A DNA stretch of 64,000 bases from Elymus sibiricus. Its lineage: Eukaryota > Streptophyta > Magnoliopsida > Poales > Poaceae. The stretch is taken from contig CM077676.1 of the NCBI GenBank assembly GCA_039707655.1, positions 430,009,379 through 430,073,378 of the forward strand, in the 5' to 3' direction. Shown here piece by piece: positions 52,343 through 63,500 of the stretch (its first letter is position 1; every line of letters starts with the position of its first letter). The position numbers and the translations under genes are program-made. The notes under the pieces are model-generated. The model did no database searches. It saw nothing but the letters and a program-made list of their open reading frames with translations, and was not told where the DNA came from.

Positions 52343-52933
52343 TGATGAGGATATGTACCTAGGGTAGGGTCTTAGGCCTGACCTACATACCCTACCTAAG
52401 GACACCGCATTGGAGACCTTAAAGATTACAAGATTACAAGGAAGATTCCGACTGAAATCACCATGGCGCATGAGTCACTCGACAAAAAATCCACTCGGAG
52501 GTTCCTCCCACCATTCGACAGCCGCCTTTTCACTCGGAAGAACCAGAAGTCAGTCGACCGCAGAAGACCAGAAGCCACTCCTGGGAGGCCAACGGGCAGG
52601 TGTTTGACTGGTCACCATGATTAGCATTTATTGCATGCGTTATCAGTAACGCTCTCCTTTACTCCCCACGATCGAACCCTTGGTTGCCTGACGTTTATGA
52701 GGGGCAGCGCACTCTATATAAGACACCCCTCCCCTCTGGCACAAGGGTTCGCACCCCCCTGTATCTCACTCATACCACACGACAGAAAGCTTGCGAGCGC
52801 TAAGACTTAGGGCTGTTACCTCCACGAGAGGGGCCTGAACTCATACATCCGTGTGTACAATCTCGCCGTAGCTAGGACTCTGCCCTCTCCTTACGTACCC
52901 CTAACCTCTACTGTCAGGCTCGTTCACACGACA
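52343..52933 (+). repeat. RLG-G 5' LTR
   Basis: It runs from TGATGAGGATATG to TTCACACGACA (591 bp). A TATA-like CTATATAAGACACC lies at about 52713-52726, upstream of the RNA start region. Confidence 0.8.
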
Positions 52934-52934
52934 G

Positions 52935-52953
52935 TTGGCGCCCACCGTGGGGC
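52935..52953 (+). other. RLG-G primer binding site
   Basis: TTGGCGCCCACCGTGGGGC follows the LTR by one base. This site is typical of Tat-type grass Gypsy elements. I have not assigned the tRNA. Confidence 0.75.
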
Positions 52954-52999
52954 AGGCGTCTAAGCAACTTCCGGCGAGGTTGCGTTTTTCATCTTCATC

Positions 53000-55879
53000 A
53001 TGTCTTCCGGCGGCGGTTTGGTCCTGGGCCACGAGATCCGTCTCGGTGCGCTCACCTTCGTCGCCGACGACTCCGCATGGCTCCAGGAAGCCCCTCTCGA
53101 CGTTGAGGCTCTCCCTGTTCGCGGGGCGACGCACTTCAGCGCGAGTTCATGCGGCGTTCTTCTTCGGCAGCCGTCGACCCAGTACATATCGGCTCCGGCA
53201 TCGTTCACTCTCCCCGCTGTGCGTCACCGCAAGCGATCTGGTCGCTCGCGGCTCCAGCGATGGGTGAGGCGTGCGGCGGCGCACCAGGCGTCGACTCCGC
53301 AGATTGCGGCTATCGAGCCCGCCGAGTCACTTCACGGCGCGTTCGATTCGGCGTCAGATCAATCTGAGCTCCCTTCCGATTGTGAAAGCTGCGATCCGGC
53401 AGCAGAAGTTTTCATGGTGGGTTCTCTTCAGAGTCCGCCCGGCTACGGCCGTGGCGGCCGCGAGCGTGGCGGCCCGTCGAGTGATCAGCAGCGCAGGGAT
53501 GAGGAGGTCCTCCAAACCCCCATCGTCGGCGTGACTGTAGAGGCCCAAGCTCTGGACGCTGGGCGTCTGGCCACTTTGGCGGAGCGCACGCGCCTCGAGG
53601 AGATGCAGAGGACACTCGACGAACGCACTCGACTGCGTCAGTTATTCCCTCCAGTCGACGACAACCTTCAGGTATTCCGTACTCCCATCCAGAACATTGC
53701 GGCAGCGGCTAGGATTGCAGATTCTATCCAGCCGTCCAATTCTGAGGCTGGCAGAGGTCTTGAGTAGATCCGAGCTCTGCTTGGGGCAGCTCGAGAGGAG
53801 AACTCTGCTGTCTCTCAGTCGCGCAACAGGATACACAGCAGATCAGCTAAGGCAGACACGGTCCAATCGGCCCACAGTCCAGGGTCACCTCTGTGTCGCA
53901 GAGGCGGAGATTATCGTAATGATCAGTTCAGAGATCAGAGGCGAGATCAGTTTGCTCCTCGATATCACCGTGATGACCACCATCGAGTGCCCACTCCTCC
54001 GTGGAGTGGTCCATACGTGCCCCGGCACTATGATGATAGGCGCCCGTACGGTGATGAGCGGGACCCTGGGTTCGACGCGAGATCAGTTCTCGTACAGAAC
54101 CGGGTCGACAGGGGCAGGTATAACAGAGATGGCTATGACAGAGGTTTTCCGAGTGGAAGCGGTGCAGTTGTTTCTGGGCCAGAGTGTTTTAGTAGAGCCA
54201 TTCGATCTACTGAGATTCCTCACAACTTCAGGTTGGCAGCTAGGGTTAGCAAATTCACCGGTGAGTCGAAGCCAGAAACTTGGCTAGATGATTACCGAGT
54301 GGCTGTACAGATTGGTGGAGGCAACGACAACATAGCTATGAAGCACTTGTCTCTGATGTTGGACGGTTCAGCCCGAGCATGGCTGAATCAGTTGGCTCCT
54401 TCTAGCATCTATTGATGGGAGGATCTTGCCCGAGTGTTTATCAAAACTTTCGAAGGCACTTGCAAGCATCCTGCTGGATTGACCGAGTTGCAGCATTGTG
54501 TACAGAAGCCGAATGAAACTTTGAGGGATTACATTCAGCGTTGGACCACTCCTTATCACACAGTGGAAGGTGTTTCCGAGCACCAAGCTGTTTGCGCCTT
54601 CAAGGCCGGCGTTAGATACAGAGAGCTCTACTTGAAGTTTGGTCGGACAGGAGATATGTCTCTTAGCAAGATGATGGAAATTGCCACTAAGTATGCCAAC
54701 GGCGAAGAGGAGGATCGCCTCCGCAGTGGCAAAGGAAAAGCGGTGGAGAATGGCGCCGGCGGCGAAAATTCCAGTCAAAAGCAAAAGCGTAAAGCTGATG
54801 TTTCTGCTCAGGCAGAAGTAGCCGCTCTGGCGGCGCAGGGAAAAGGGAAAGGGAAGCCCAAGGGGCAGTTTACTCAAAAGAAGTCAAAGAATCAGTCGAC
54901 GGATGTCTTGGATATGCCGTGTGCCATTCACACGAAGAAGGACGAAGAAGGCAACTTGATTTTGCCGAAACACACTACTCGACAGTGCAGATTACTGATC
55001 CAGCAGTTCAAGGAAGGACAGTCGAGTGGAAAAGATCCTGAGAAAGAAGAAGATGAAGAGCAGGATGACTTCCCTGAGGTTAATGCCACTTTGATGATTT
55101 TTGCTGATGTAGAAAGCAAGAGTCGACTGAAGGTCATAAACAGGGAGGTCAACATGGCTGTTCCTGCCACCCCTACGTACCTCAAGTGGTCCCAGACTCC
55201 TATCACCTTCGATCAGTCGGACCACCCCGCTCATGTTGCTACCCCAGGTCAGCAGGCTTTAGTGGTGGATCCGGTGGTAGGAGGCACTCGACTCCGCAAA
55301 GTTCTCATGGACGGAGGGAGTGGCCTGAACATTTTATACGCAGATACCCTTAAGGGGATGGGCATTCCGATGTCCAGGCTCAGTGAGAGCAATATGCAAT
55401 TCCACGGGGTCATCCCTAGAAAGAAGGCCAAGTCACTCGGTCAGATTGCATTGGATGTGGTGTTTGGCACCGACAAGAATTTTCGCAAGGAAAAGTTGAC
55501 GTTTGAAGTTGTAGACTTTCAGAGTGCATATCAAGCCATCCTTGGTCGTCCGGCTTATGCACGTTTCATGGCCCGTCCATGTTACGTGTATCTCAAGCTG
55601 AAGATGCCCGGGCACAAGGGTGTGATCACAGTCACAGGGAATCGACAGAGGGCTGAGGAGTGCCTCCAGCAGGGCTCCAAGATTGTCGACCAGCAAATGG
55701 CTGTGGTCGAGTTGGAAGAATACAAGAAGAATGCTGATCCCGCCGATCTATTGCGTTCCAAGAAGCCCGCCACTGAGTCTGCTTTTCAGTCGGCAGGAGA
55801 CGTGAAACCAGTGCATATTCACCCGACGGATCCTAATGCTGCTCCGACCAACATTTCAACAACACTCGACAGCAAATAG
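53000..55879 (+). pseudogene. RLG-G gag and protease with in-frame stops
   Basis: One frame from ATG 53000 is broken by TAG at 53765-53767 and TGA at 54413-54415, and ends at TAG 55877-55879. Residues of about 400-575 form the gag domain (FRLAARVSKFTGESKPETWL, LDGSARAWLNQL, then TLRDYIQRWTTPYHTVEGV). A Lys-rich region (KGKGKPKGQFTQKKSK) follows in place of a zinc knuckle, with a CxxH-like CAIHTKKDEEG. The protease core is LMDGGSGLNILYADTL at about 55304-55350. Because the protein reads on through each stop in the same frame, these are point mutations, not frameshifts. Confidence 0.85.
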
Positions 55880-58800
55880 GAAGCCGCGCTCATCCAGTTC
55901 CTCCGTGAGAACTGGGACATCTTTGCATGGAAGCCTTCTGACATGCCGGGTGTACCCAGGGGGCTGGCTGAGCACCATCTGAGGGTTGACCCCAAGGCCA
56001 AGCCCGTAAAGGAGCACTTGCGTCAGTCGGCAACACAGAAGCGGAAAGCAATCGGCGAGGAAGTGGCTCGACTCTTGGCGGCTGAGTTCATACGCGAGGT
56101 TTACCACTCCGAGTGGCTCGCGAACGTCGTCATGGTCCCCAAGAAAGACAAGTCACTCCGCATGTGTATAGACTTTAAACATATCAATCGGGCCTGCCCG
56201 AAAGATCATTTCCCGCTCCCCCACATCGACCAGATTGTGGACTCGACTGCGGGGTGTGAGCGTTTATCTTTTCTCGATGCATACTCTGGCTACCATCAGA
56301 TCCGTCTGTTTGGCCCAGATGAAATAAAGACGGCATTCATCACCCCTTTCGGGTGTTTCTGTTACATCACAATGCCCTTTGGTCTGAAAAATGCTGGCGC
56401 TACTTTCATGCGCATGATTCAGAAATGTCTCCTCGACCAGATCAGTCGGAATGTCGAGGCCTATATGGACGATATTGTAGTCAAGTCTCACAAAGGTTCC
56501 GACCTGCTGACTGACTTGGCAGAAACATTCGCCAACTTAAGGAAATATGACATCAAGTTGAATCCAACCAAGTGTACTTTTGGAGTTCCTGGTGGAAAGT
56601 TACTCGGTTTTCTCGTTTCCGAACGAGGGATCGACGTCAATCCTGAGAAGATCGGTGCCATCGTCCGAATGAAACGCCCTGAGCGTATACACGATGTCCA
56701 GAAGCTCAATGGTTGCCTGGCGGCAATGAGTAGATTCATTTCTCGTCTCGGAGAGAAGGCGCTGCCTTTATACCGACTGATGAAAAAATCTGATACATTC
56801 GAGTGGACTCCAGAGGCAGAAGCAGCGTTTGGCGAGCTCAAAGCCCTGCTCTCCACCCAGCCGGTGCTTGCTGCTCCACACAGCAAAGAACCCCTGCTCT
56901 TGTACATTGCAACCACCAATCAAGTCGTCAGTACGGTTCTCACTGTCGAGCGAGAAGAAGAGGGCAAGGCCTATAAGGTCCAGCGCCCAGTATACTACAT
57001 CTCTGAAGTGTTGACTCCTTCAAAGCAAAGGTACCCACATTACCAGAAGCATGTCTATGGTATATATCTATCAGCGAAGAAGGTGGCGCACTACTTCCAA
57101 GATCACTCAGTTTCAGTCGTCAGTGATGCTCCATTGGCCGAGATCCTCAAGAATCGAGACGCGACTGGTCGAGTGGCCAAATGGGCCATTGAGCTCCTCT
57201 ATTTTGATATCATGTTTGAAGCAAAGAAAGCCGTCAAATCTCAAGCACTTGCTGACTTCATGGCCGAGTGGATAGAACAGCAGCAGCCAATCCAAATCCA
57301 CTCGGCACACTGGACCATGTTCTTTGACGGCTCGAAGATCCTGAATGGTTCTGGTGCTGGTGTAGTGTTGGTGTCTCCAAAGGGTGATAAGCTCAGTTAT
57401 GTCCTCCAGATTCACTTCGATTCCTCCAATAATGAAGCTGAGTACGAGGCACTCCTCTACGGGTTACGTATGGCCATCTCGCTCGGCGTCCGTCGCCTGA
57501 TGGTATACGGTGACTCGGATTTGGTGGTTAATCAGGTGATGAAGGAGTGGGACGTCAGGAATCCCGCCATGACCGGATATTGCAATGCAGTAAGGAAGCT
57601 GGAGAAGAAGTTTGAGGGTTTGGAACTCCACCATGTTCCCCGAGTGAAGAATCAGGCAGCTGATGAGCTAGCAAAAATCGGATCCACTCGGAAACCCGTA
57701 CCCAGCAACGTGTTTCTGGAACATTTGCACTCTCCTTCGGTGCAGGAGGACCCCTTCACCGAAGAGCCCCTGCAGCCTATAAGCGCCTCCAATCCGACTG
57801 AAGTTGATGTCCCAGCAGTCATAGATCTGGTCGTCGAGATTCTGGTGATAACTCCCGATTGGACGGTGCCCTATATCGCGTACATACTCAGACGAGAACT
57901 TCCAGAAGATGAGGTTGAGGCTCGACAGATTGTCCGCAGATCCAAGGCATTCACTGTTATGAATGGACAGCTCTACAGAGAGAGCGTAACTGGCGTGGCT
58001 CAGCGGTGCATCTCTCCCGAAGAAGGTCGACTGATTCTGGAGGAAGTTCACTTGGGGACTTGCGATCATCATGCGTCCTCTCGGACGATTGTTGCCAAGG
58101 CATACCGAGCTGGTTTCTTCTGGCCGCGCGCCAATGAAATGGCTAAAGAGATTGTTCAGCACTGTGAAGGATGCCAATTTTATGCGAACTTGTCACACAA
58201 GCCTGCGTCTGCTTTGAAGACTATTCCACTCGTCTGGCCGTTCGCTGTATGGGGATTGGATATGGTCGGGCCTCTCCGGACGGGCCAGAGTGGTTTCACG
58301 CATCTACTGGTAGCAGTCGACAAGTTCACTAAATGGATTGAGGCTAAACCTATTAAGAAACTGAACTCACGCACGGCCATCAAATTCATGAGAGAGATAA
58401 TATTCAGATACGGAGTTCCCCACAAGATCATCACAGACAATGGTTCTAATTTTGACTCAGAAGAGTTCAGAAACTTTTGCTCCACTCAAGGCACTCGGGT
58501 GGATTACGCATCCGTTGCGCACCCCCAGTCCAACGGTCAGGCAGAGCGAGCAAATGGCCTTATCCTTCAAGGATTGAAGCCTCGACTCATGCGCGAACTT
58601 GATCATGCAGCTGGAGCTTGGGTTACTGAATTACCGTCTGTTCTGTGGGGCTTGAGGACGACTCCAAATCGGTCGACTAATCGCACTCCCTTCTTTATGC
58701 TGTATGGAGCCAAGGCTGTTTTGCCGAGTGATCTCCTTCACAATTCTCCTCGTGTGGATCTTTACTCGGAGGCTGAGGCTGAACAAGCACGTCAGGACGC

Positions 58801-59092
58801 TGTGGATCTCCTTGAAGAAGAGCGAGAAATGGCTTTGATTCGGTCGACTGTGTACCAGCAAGATCTGCGTCGCTTTCATGCAAGGCACGTCAGGAGTTGG
58901 TCGTTCCATGAAGGTGACCTCGTGCTCCGAGTGGATCAGCAGCGGCCTCACAAGCTCGCCCCCGCATGGGAAGGCCCTTTCGTCGTCACCAAAGTACTGA
59001 ACAATGGAGCCTACCACCTTTTCAACCTCAAGAAGAACATTGACGAGCCGTGGGCCTGGAACGCGGATTTACTTCGACAATTTTATACCTGA
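55880..59092 (+). pseudogene. RLG-G reverse transcriptase, RNase H (two) and integrase
   Basis: The frame of gag-pro continues after the TAG at 55877 without another break to 59092; the first ATG is at 55943. The reverse transcriptase includes FLDAYSGYHQIRL and the catalytic YMDD at 56462-56473. The first RNase H (about 56880-57290) is divergent. A second, plant-type RNase H follows (FFDGSKILNGSGAGVV, NNEAEYEALLYGL, YGDSDLVVNQV). The integrase zinc region has H, H and CEGC (58050-58190). The DDE core is WGLDMVGP, TDNGSNF and HPQSNGQAERANG. The end carries an APAWEGPFVV chromo-like or GPY-like segment. All catalytic residues I can see are present, so this half may be coding-competent, but it lacks its own upstream start in the polyprotein. 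Confidence 0.88.
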
Positions 59093-59189
59093 AGACTGAG
59101 CTGTTTGATGTAATAAGAGTACTCTAAACAGTTTTGCTTATCAAAGATACGACTCCAGCAGTGTTTTGTCGATTCCGATCGCACAAATC

Positions 59190-60380
59190 TAAGTTCAAAA
59201 ATACTCCGAGTGACGAGCAATCCTCACACTCTGGGGCTTAGCTGCGAACCAGATTTTGCCTAGGTTAAAAATCTCGTCGAGTGAATAGCATCCCATTCAC
59301 TCGAAAGCTTAGCTGCGAACAAGTTTTCGCCTAAGTTAAAAACTTTCCCGAGTGACGAGCAATCCTCTCACTCGGGGGCTTAGCTGCGAACCAGATTTCG
59401 CCTAAGTTAAACATCCCGTCGAGTGAATAGCATCCCATTCACTCGAAAGCTTAGCTGCGAACAAGTTTTCGCCTAAGTTAAAAACTCTCCCGAGTGACGA
59501 GCAATCCTCTCACTCGGGGGCTTAGCTGCGAACCAGATTTCGCCTAAGTTAAACATCCCGTCGAGTGAATAGCATCCCATTCACTCGAAAGCTTAGCTGC
59601 GAACAACTTTTCGCCTAAGTTAAAAACTCTCCCGAGTGGCGAGCAATCCTCTCACTCGGGGGCTTAGCTGCGAACCAGATTTCGCTTAAGTTAAAAATCT
59701 CGTCGAGTGAATAGCATCCCATTCACTCGAAAACTTAGCTGCGAACCAGTTTTCGCCTAAGTTAAAAACTCTCCCGAGTGATGAGCAATCCTCTCACTCG
59801 GGGACTTAGCTGCGAACCAGATTTCGCCTAAGTCAAAAATCTCGTCGAGTGAATAGCATACCATTCACTCGAAAGCTTAGCTGCAAACAAGTTTTCGCCC
59901 AAGTTAAAAACTCTCCCGAGTGACGAGCAATCCTCTCACTCAGGGGCTTAGCTGTGAACCGGATTTCGCCTAAGTTAAAAATCTCGTCAAGTGAATAGCA
60001 TCCTATTCACTCGAAAGCTTAGCTGCGAACAAGTTTTCGCCTAAGTTAAAAACTCTCCCGAGTGACGAGCAATCCTCTCACTCGGAGGCTTAGCTGCGAA
60101 CCGGATTTCGCCTAAGTTAAAAATATCGTCAAGTGAATAGCATCCTATTCACTCGAAGGCATAGCTGCGGACAAGTTTTCGCTTATGATAAAAATCCTAC
60201 CGAGTGTCGAGTGATATTCACGCTCTGGGGCTTAGCCGCGAACATGATTTCGGCTAAGTCAAAATATCTGTCGAGTGTCGAGCACTCCTCTCACTCCGGG
60301 ACTTAGATGCGAGTCGGTCCTCGCCTAAGTCCAAAATTCTTCCGAGTGATGAATATCCGTCTCACTCGGAAAGCAAACAA
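59190..60380. repeat. RLG-G 142-bp tandem satellite (dimer of 71-bp units)
   Basis: CACTCGG blocks recur at 59369, 59511, 59653, 59795, 59937 and 60079, exactly 142 bp apart. The half-way CACTCGAAAGC starts 71 bp in (59440). Each 71-bp unit holds GCTTAGCTGCGAAC, TTTCGCCTAAGTTAAA and a GAGTG box. About eight dimers are present, the outer ones diverged. It lies between pol and the antisense gene. Confidence 0.92.
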
Positions 60381-60563
60381 AATCAACCAAGCAAAGGACT
60401 GGAAAGCAAGATGCAGATAAATCCAGGATGTCCAACATGGATAAAAGTTGCCCATGCAAACGGAAAGTACTCGAGCTTAAGGCCCGAATGAAGTTTTAAG
60501 CGGTTACACAGTCACTCGGCATACCGAGGCAAAATAAAGTTTCGACTACCAGCAAGGTTTTTC

Positions 60564-63500
60564 TCAAGCTCCGGTGGGACTCGCGGGCTTGACAAAAATT
60601 TCCAGATCAATCCCATCGGCGATCCGAGTGGCTACTACGATGAAGGTCTCCATGAAGTCCTGGAACTGAAGTTTCTTCATGTTGGCCACTTGAAGAGCCT
60701 TCAGTCTGTCCTCCTTGGCCTCCTTACAATGGACCAGGACGAGTGAGAGCGCTACGTCAGCTCCGCAGCGTGCCGCAGATTTTTTCCACGCCTGCACTCG
60801 ACCGGGAAGCTCATCAAGGCGAGTCATGATTGACTTGAGGTCAGTCTGAAGAGAGTCCTCTGGCCATAATTCCTTGTCGATCTTCTCCATTGCGGCCCTC
60901 AGTCGAGTGACATATCCCCGGACACCTCCGAGACGAGCTTCAAGCCGAAACCTGTTCATGGCTACGGCATCCCCGACGGGTTACTTGGTGGGGTCCAGAC
61001 TTGGCTCAATCTCTCTAGTCTCCTTGTCAAAGTCTTGGCAGAATTCTACACGAAGAAGAAGGCAAAGATTGGTCATGCTGCTATTCTCTGGAAATTAAAC
61101 GGAATTCACTCGACTAGAGAAAGGTACCTTCAAGCAAAATGTACATCTTCTTCGCGAAGTCCCCCAGATATTTCTCCAGACCCTTCGCTCTCTTGGTCGC
61201 CTGCTCAACCCTCTTTCCCCAGTCAGCCCGCTCCTGCTTGAGTTTGGTGTTCTCCTCTTCCAACTTACTGGTTATGGCGAGTTTCTTCTCTGCGGCTTCA
61301 GTTTTCTCCCTCGCCGTCTTCTGAGCATCGGCGAGTGATTTGTCCTTATCTTCAAGCGCCTTCTTCATGGTATCTAAGGAAACAGCATTGTTGAGTCGCG
61401 CTTGGAGTCGACGATTCTCACCACGCACGTCTGCTCGAGTGGAGTCACTCGGTTCAAAGATAGAAGAAACAAGTAATGGTGTGTTCGGTTGACGAAGTTT
61501 ACCTCCCAAAGCCTTCAGGTCAGCCTGCACGCGCTCCTGGTCCTTCTTGGCCACTTCCAGGTCCAGTTGAAGCTGGTTCTTCTCTTTCTCCAAGTTAGCA
61601 TATTGAGTCCCGAGTTCGCAAGTCTTCTGAGATCAACAACAAACACAATTCAGTCGACAGAAATATTCTTCCGCACCCAAGTGGAAGCACAAAACCCACC
61701 CACCCTTATGCAGCGTCATATCATGGTTGATGGAAAGTTCCGAACTGACAAGACCTACTCTGCTGGTTTCATGGACATCATTTCCATTTCTACACCAAGC
61801 ATTTAGGGGGGAAGACATTAAGACAAAAACATCCGCTCGGCATGCCGAGCGGAGAGTGTGTTTCAAACACAAATTTGGGCTCCGAGTCCAAGTTCTTAAG
61901 ACTACTACCGATCGTAAACGATCGACAGTAGTCTCGGGGACTACACCCAGTGGGTGCACTCAGCGTGCCCCCACTGGACTCAACCTCACTCGACCAGGCC
62001 CGACCTGTCCGAGTCAAAAAAAAACAAAACAATCTACAATGTCTCTTTCAGACCCCCGCCGATGCAAACATCCAACGGCGGTCTCGGGGACTACACCCAG
62101 TGGGTGCACTCAGCGTGCCCCCACTGGACCTACTATCACTCGACCAGGTCCGGCCTGTCCGAGTGCAAACGAACAGCAAAATACAAAAAAGACCCCCGCC
62201 GATGTCACCAACATTCGACAGCGGTCTCGGGGACTACACCCAGTGGGTGCACTCAGCGTGCCCCCACTGGACAAATGTCCACTAGACCAGGTCAGCCCTG
62301 GCCGAGTGCGTGACAAGCAATTACCACTCGACCAGGTCAGTCCTGGCCGAGTGAGTGACAAGCGACTACACATCGACGGACAGAAAACACTCAGTGGGTG
62401 CAGAGTCAAGTCAAGATAAACGGAAAACAACACAATCAAAAACGAACTTACAAGCGCACTTACTCGGACGTTCGCTCGAAGCGCCGAGCTGGCGTCGTAA
62501 GCTAACTTGCTGGCCTCGTACGCCTCCTTCGTGTGCCGCATCATGTGCTCGGCTTGGATCATCGCCTCCTTTGCAGCTCCAGTCTGATCTTCTGGAACAT
62601 GATACAGAGGAAAGGTAGACTGTGGAGGGAGTGGTGATACAGCCAGAAGGACTGGCGCTTGAGAGACTGGCGCTTGAGAGACCGGCGCTTGAGGCGGATT
62701 GGCGAGCTTCACGGTCATAAGATCCGGTGCTGAATCTGGTTCAGTCGGAGTAGGAGCTGCGGGGTCGGCACTCCTCTGAAGCTCATCTTCACCGTCATCA
62801 GCGATCTGGAGAACATTCCTTGGCTCTGCAGTCACCAGACAACATTTCACACGACTGTCGAATGGTTTGAGAAAAATGTCGAATGACAATATGTCATACC
62901 TCGGCGGGAAGTAGCTGCGTCGGACGTATCCTTCTCCGCGCCTTCCTCAGCCCGCACCGGTGACGTCACCGAGGTAGCAGCCCTGACATTCAAGTTTCAC
63001 TCGGTCAGCAAAAATATGAAGTTCAGCAACAAGTTAAGCAAGGAGCGAGGATACTTACGTCGAAGCAATCGGCATGGCAACCTTCATCCTTGGAAGAGCC
63101 TTCCGGGGCTTTGTAGGAGCAACCTTGGGCTGTTTGGCGACTTTTTCGGTCGGTTCCGGCGTCGGTGTCCGATTGAGCTTCGAGCTCCTGGTGGTCGACC
63201 CCACGGTCCGACCTTGGTCGATTGCAGGATCTTGTTGCTTCTTGGAACGTCCCTCAGTACGCGGAGGAGATTGAACTTCGACTTCTTCGCTCTCTTCCGA
63301 GTCGTCATCGCTGCCTTCACCGTCCTCAGCATAATTGATGTCGGCGCTGTCGCCTTCACTCTCCACCCCTTCAACGTTCTGTTCTCCATTCGGCACAGGT
63401 GAATACATGTTTGTGAACTCCTGCAAAGATTCAAGTCAGTCAGTTGAAGACACATTCACTCGACAAGTTATAAAAGTAATCGACAATGACATGACTCACC

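Noticed and set aside
59190..60380. Regularly spaced repeats considered as a CRISPR array
   Set aside because: Units are contiguous 71/142-bp tandem copies with no unique spacers, in a plant retrotransposon.
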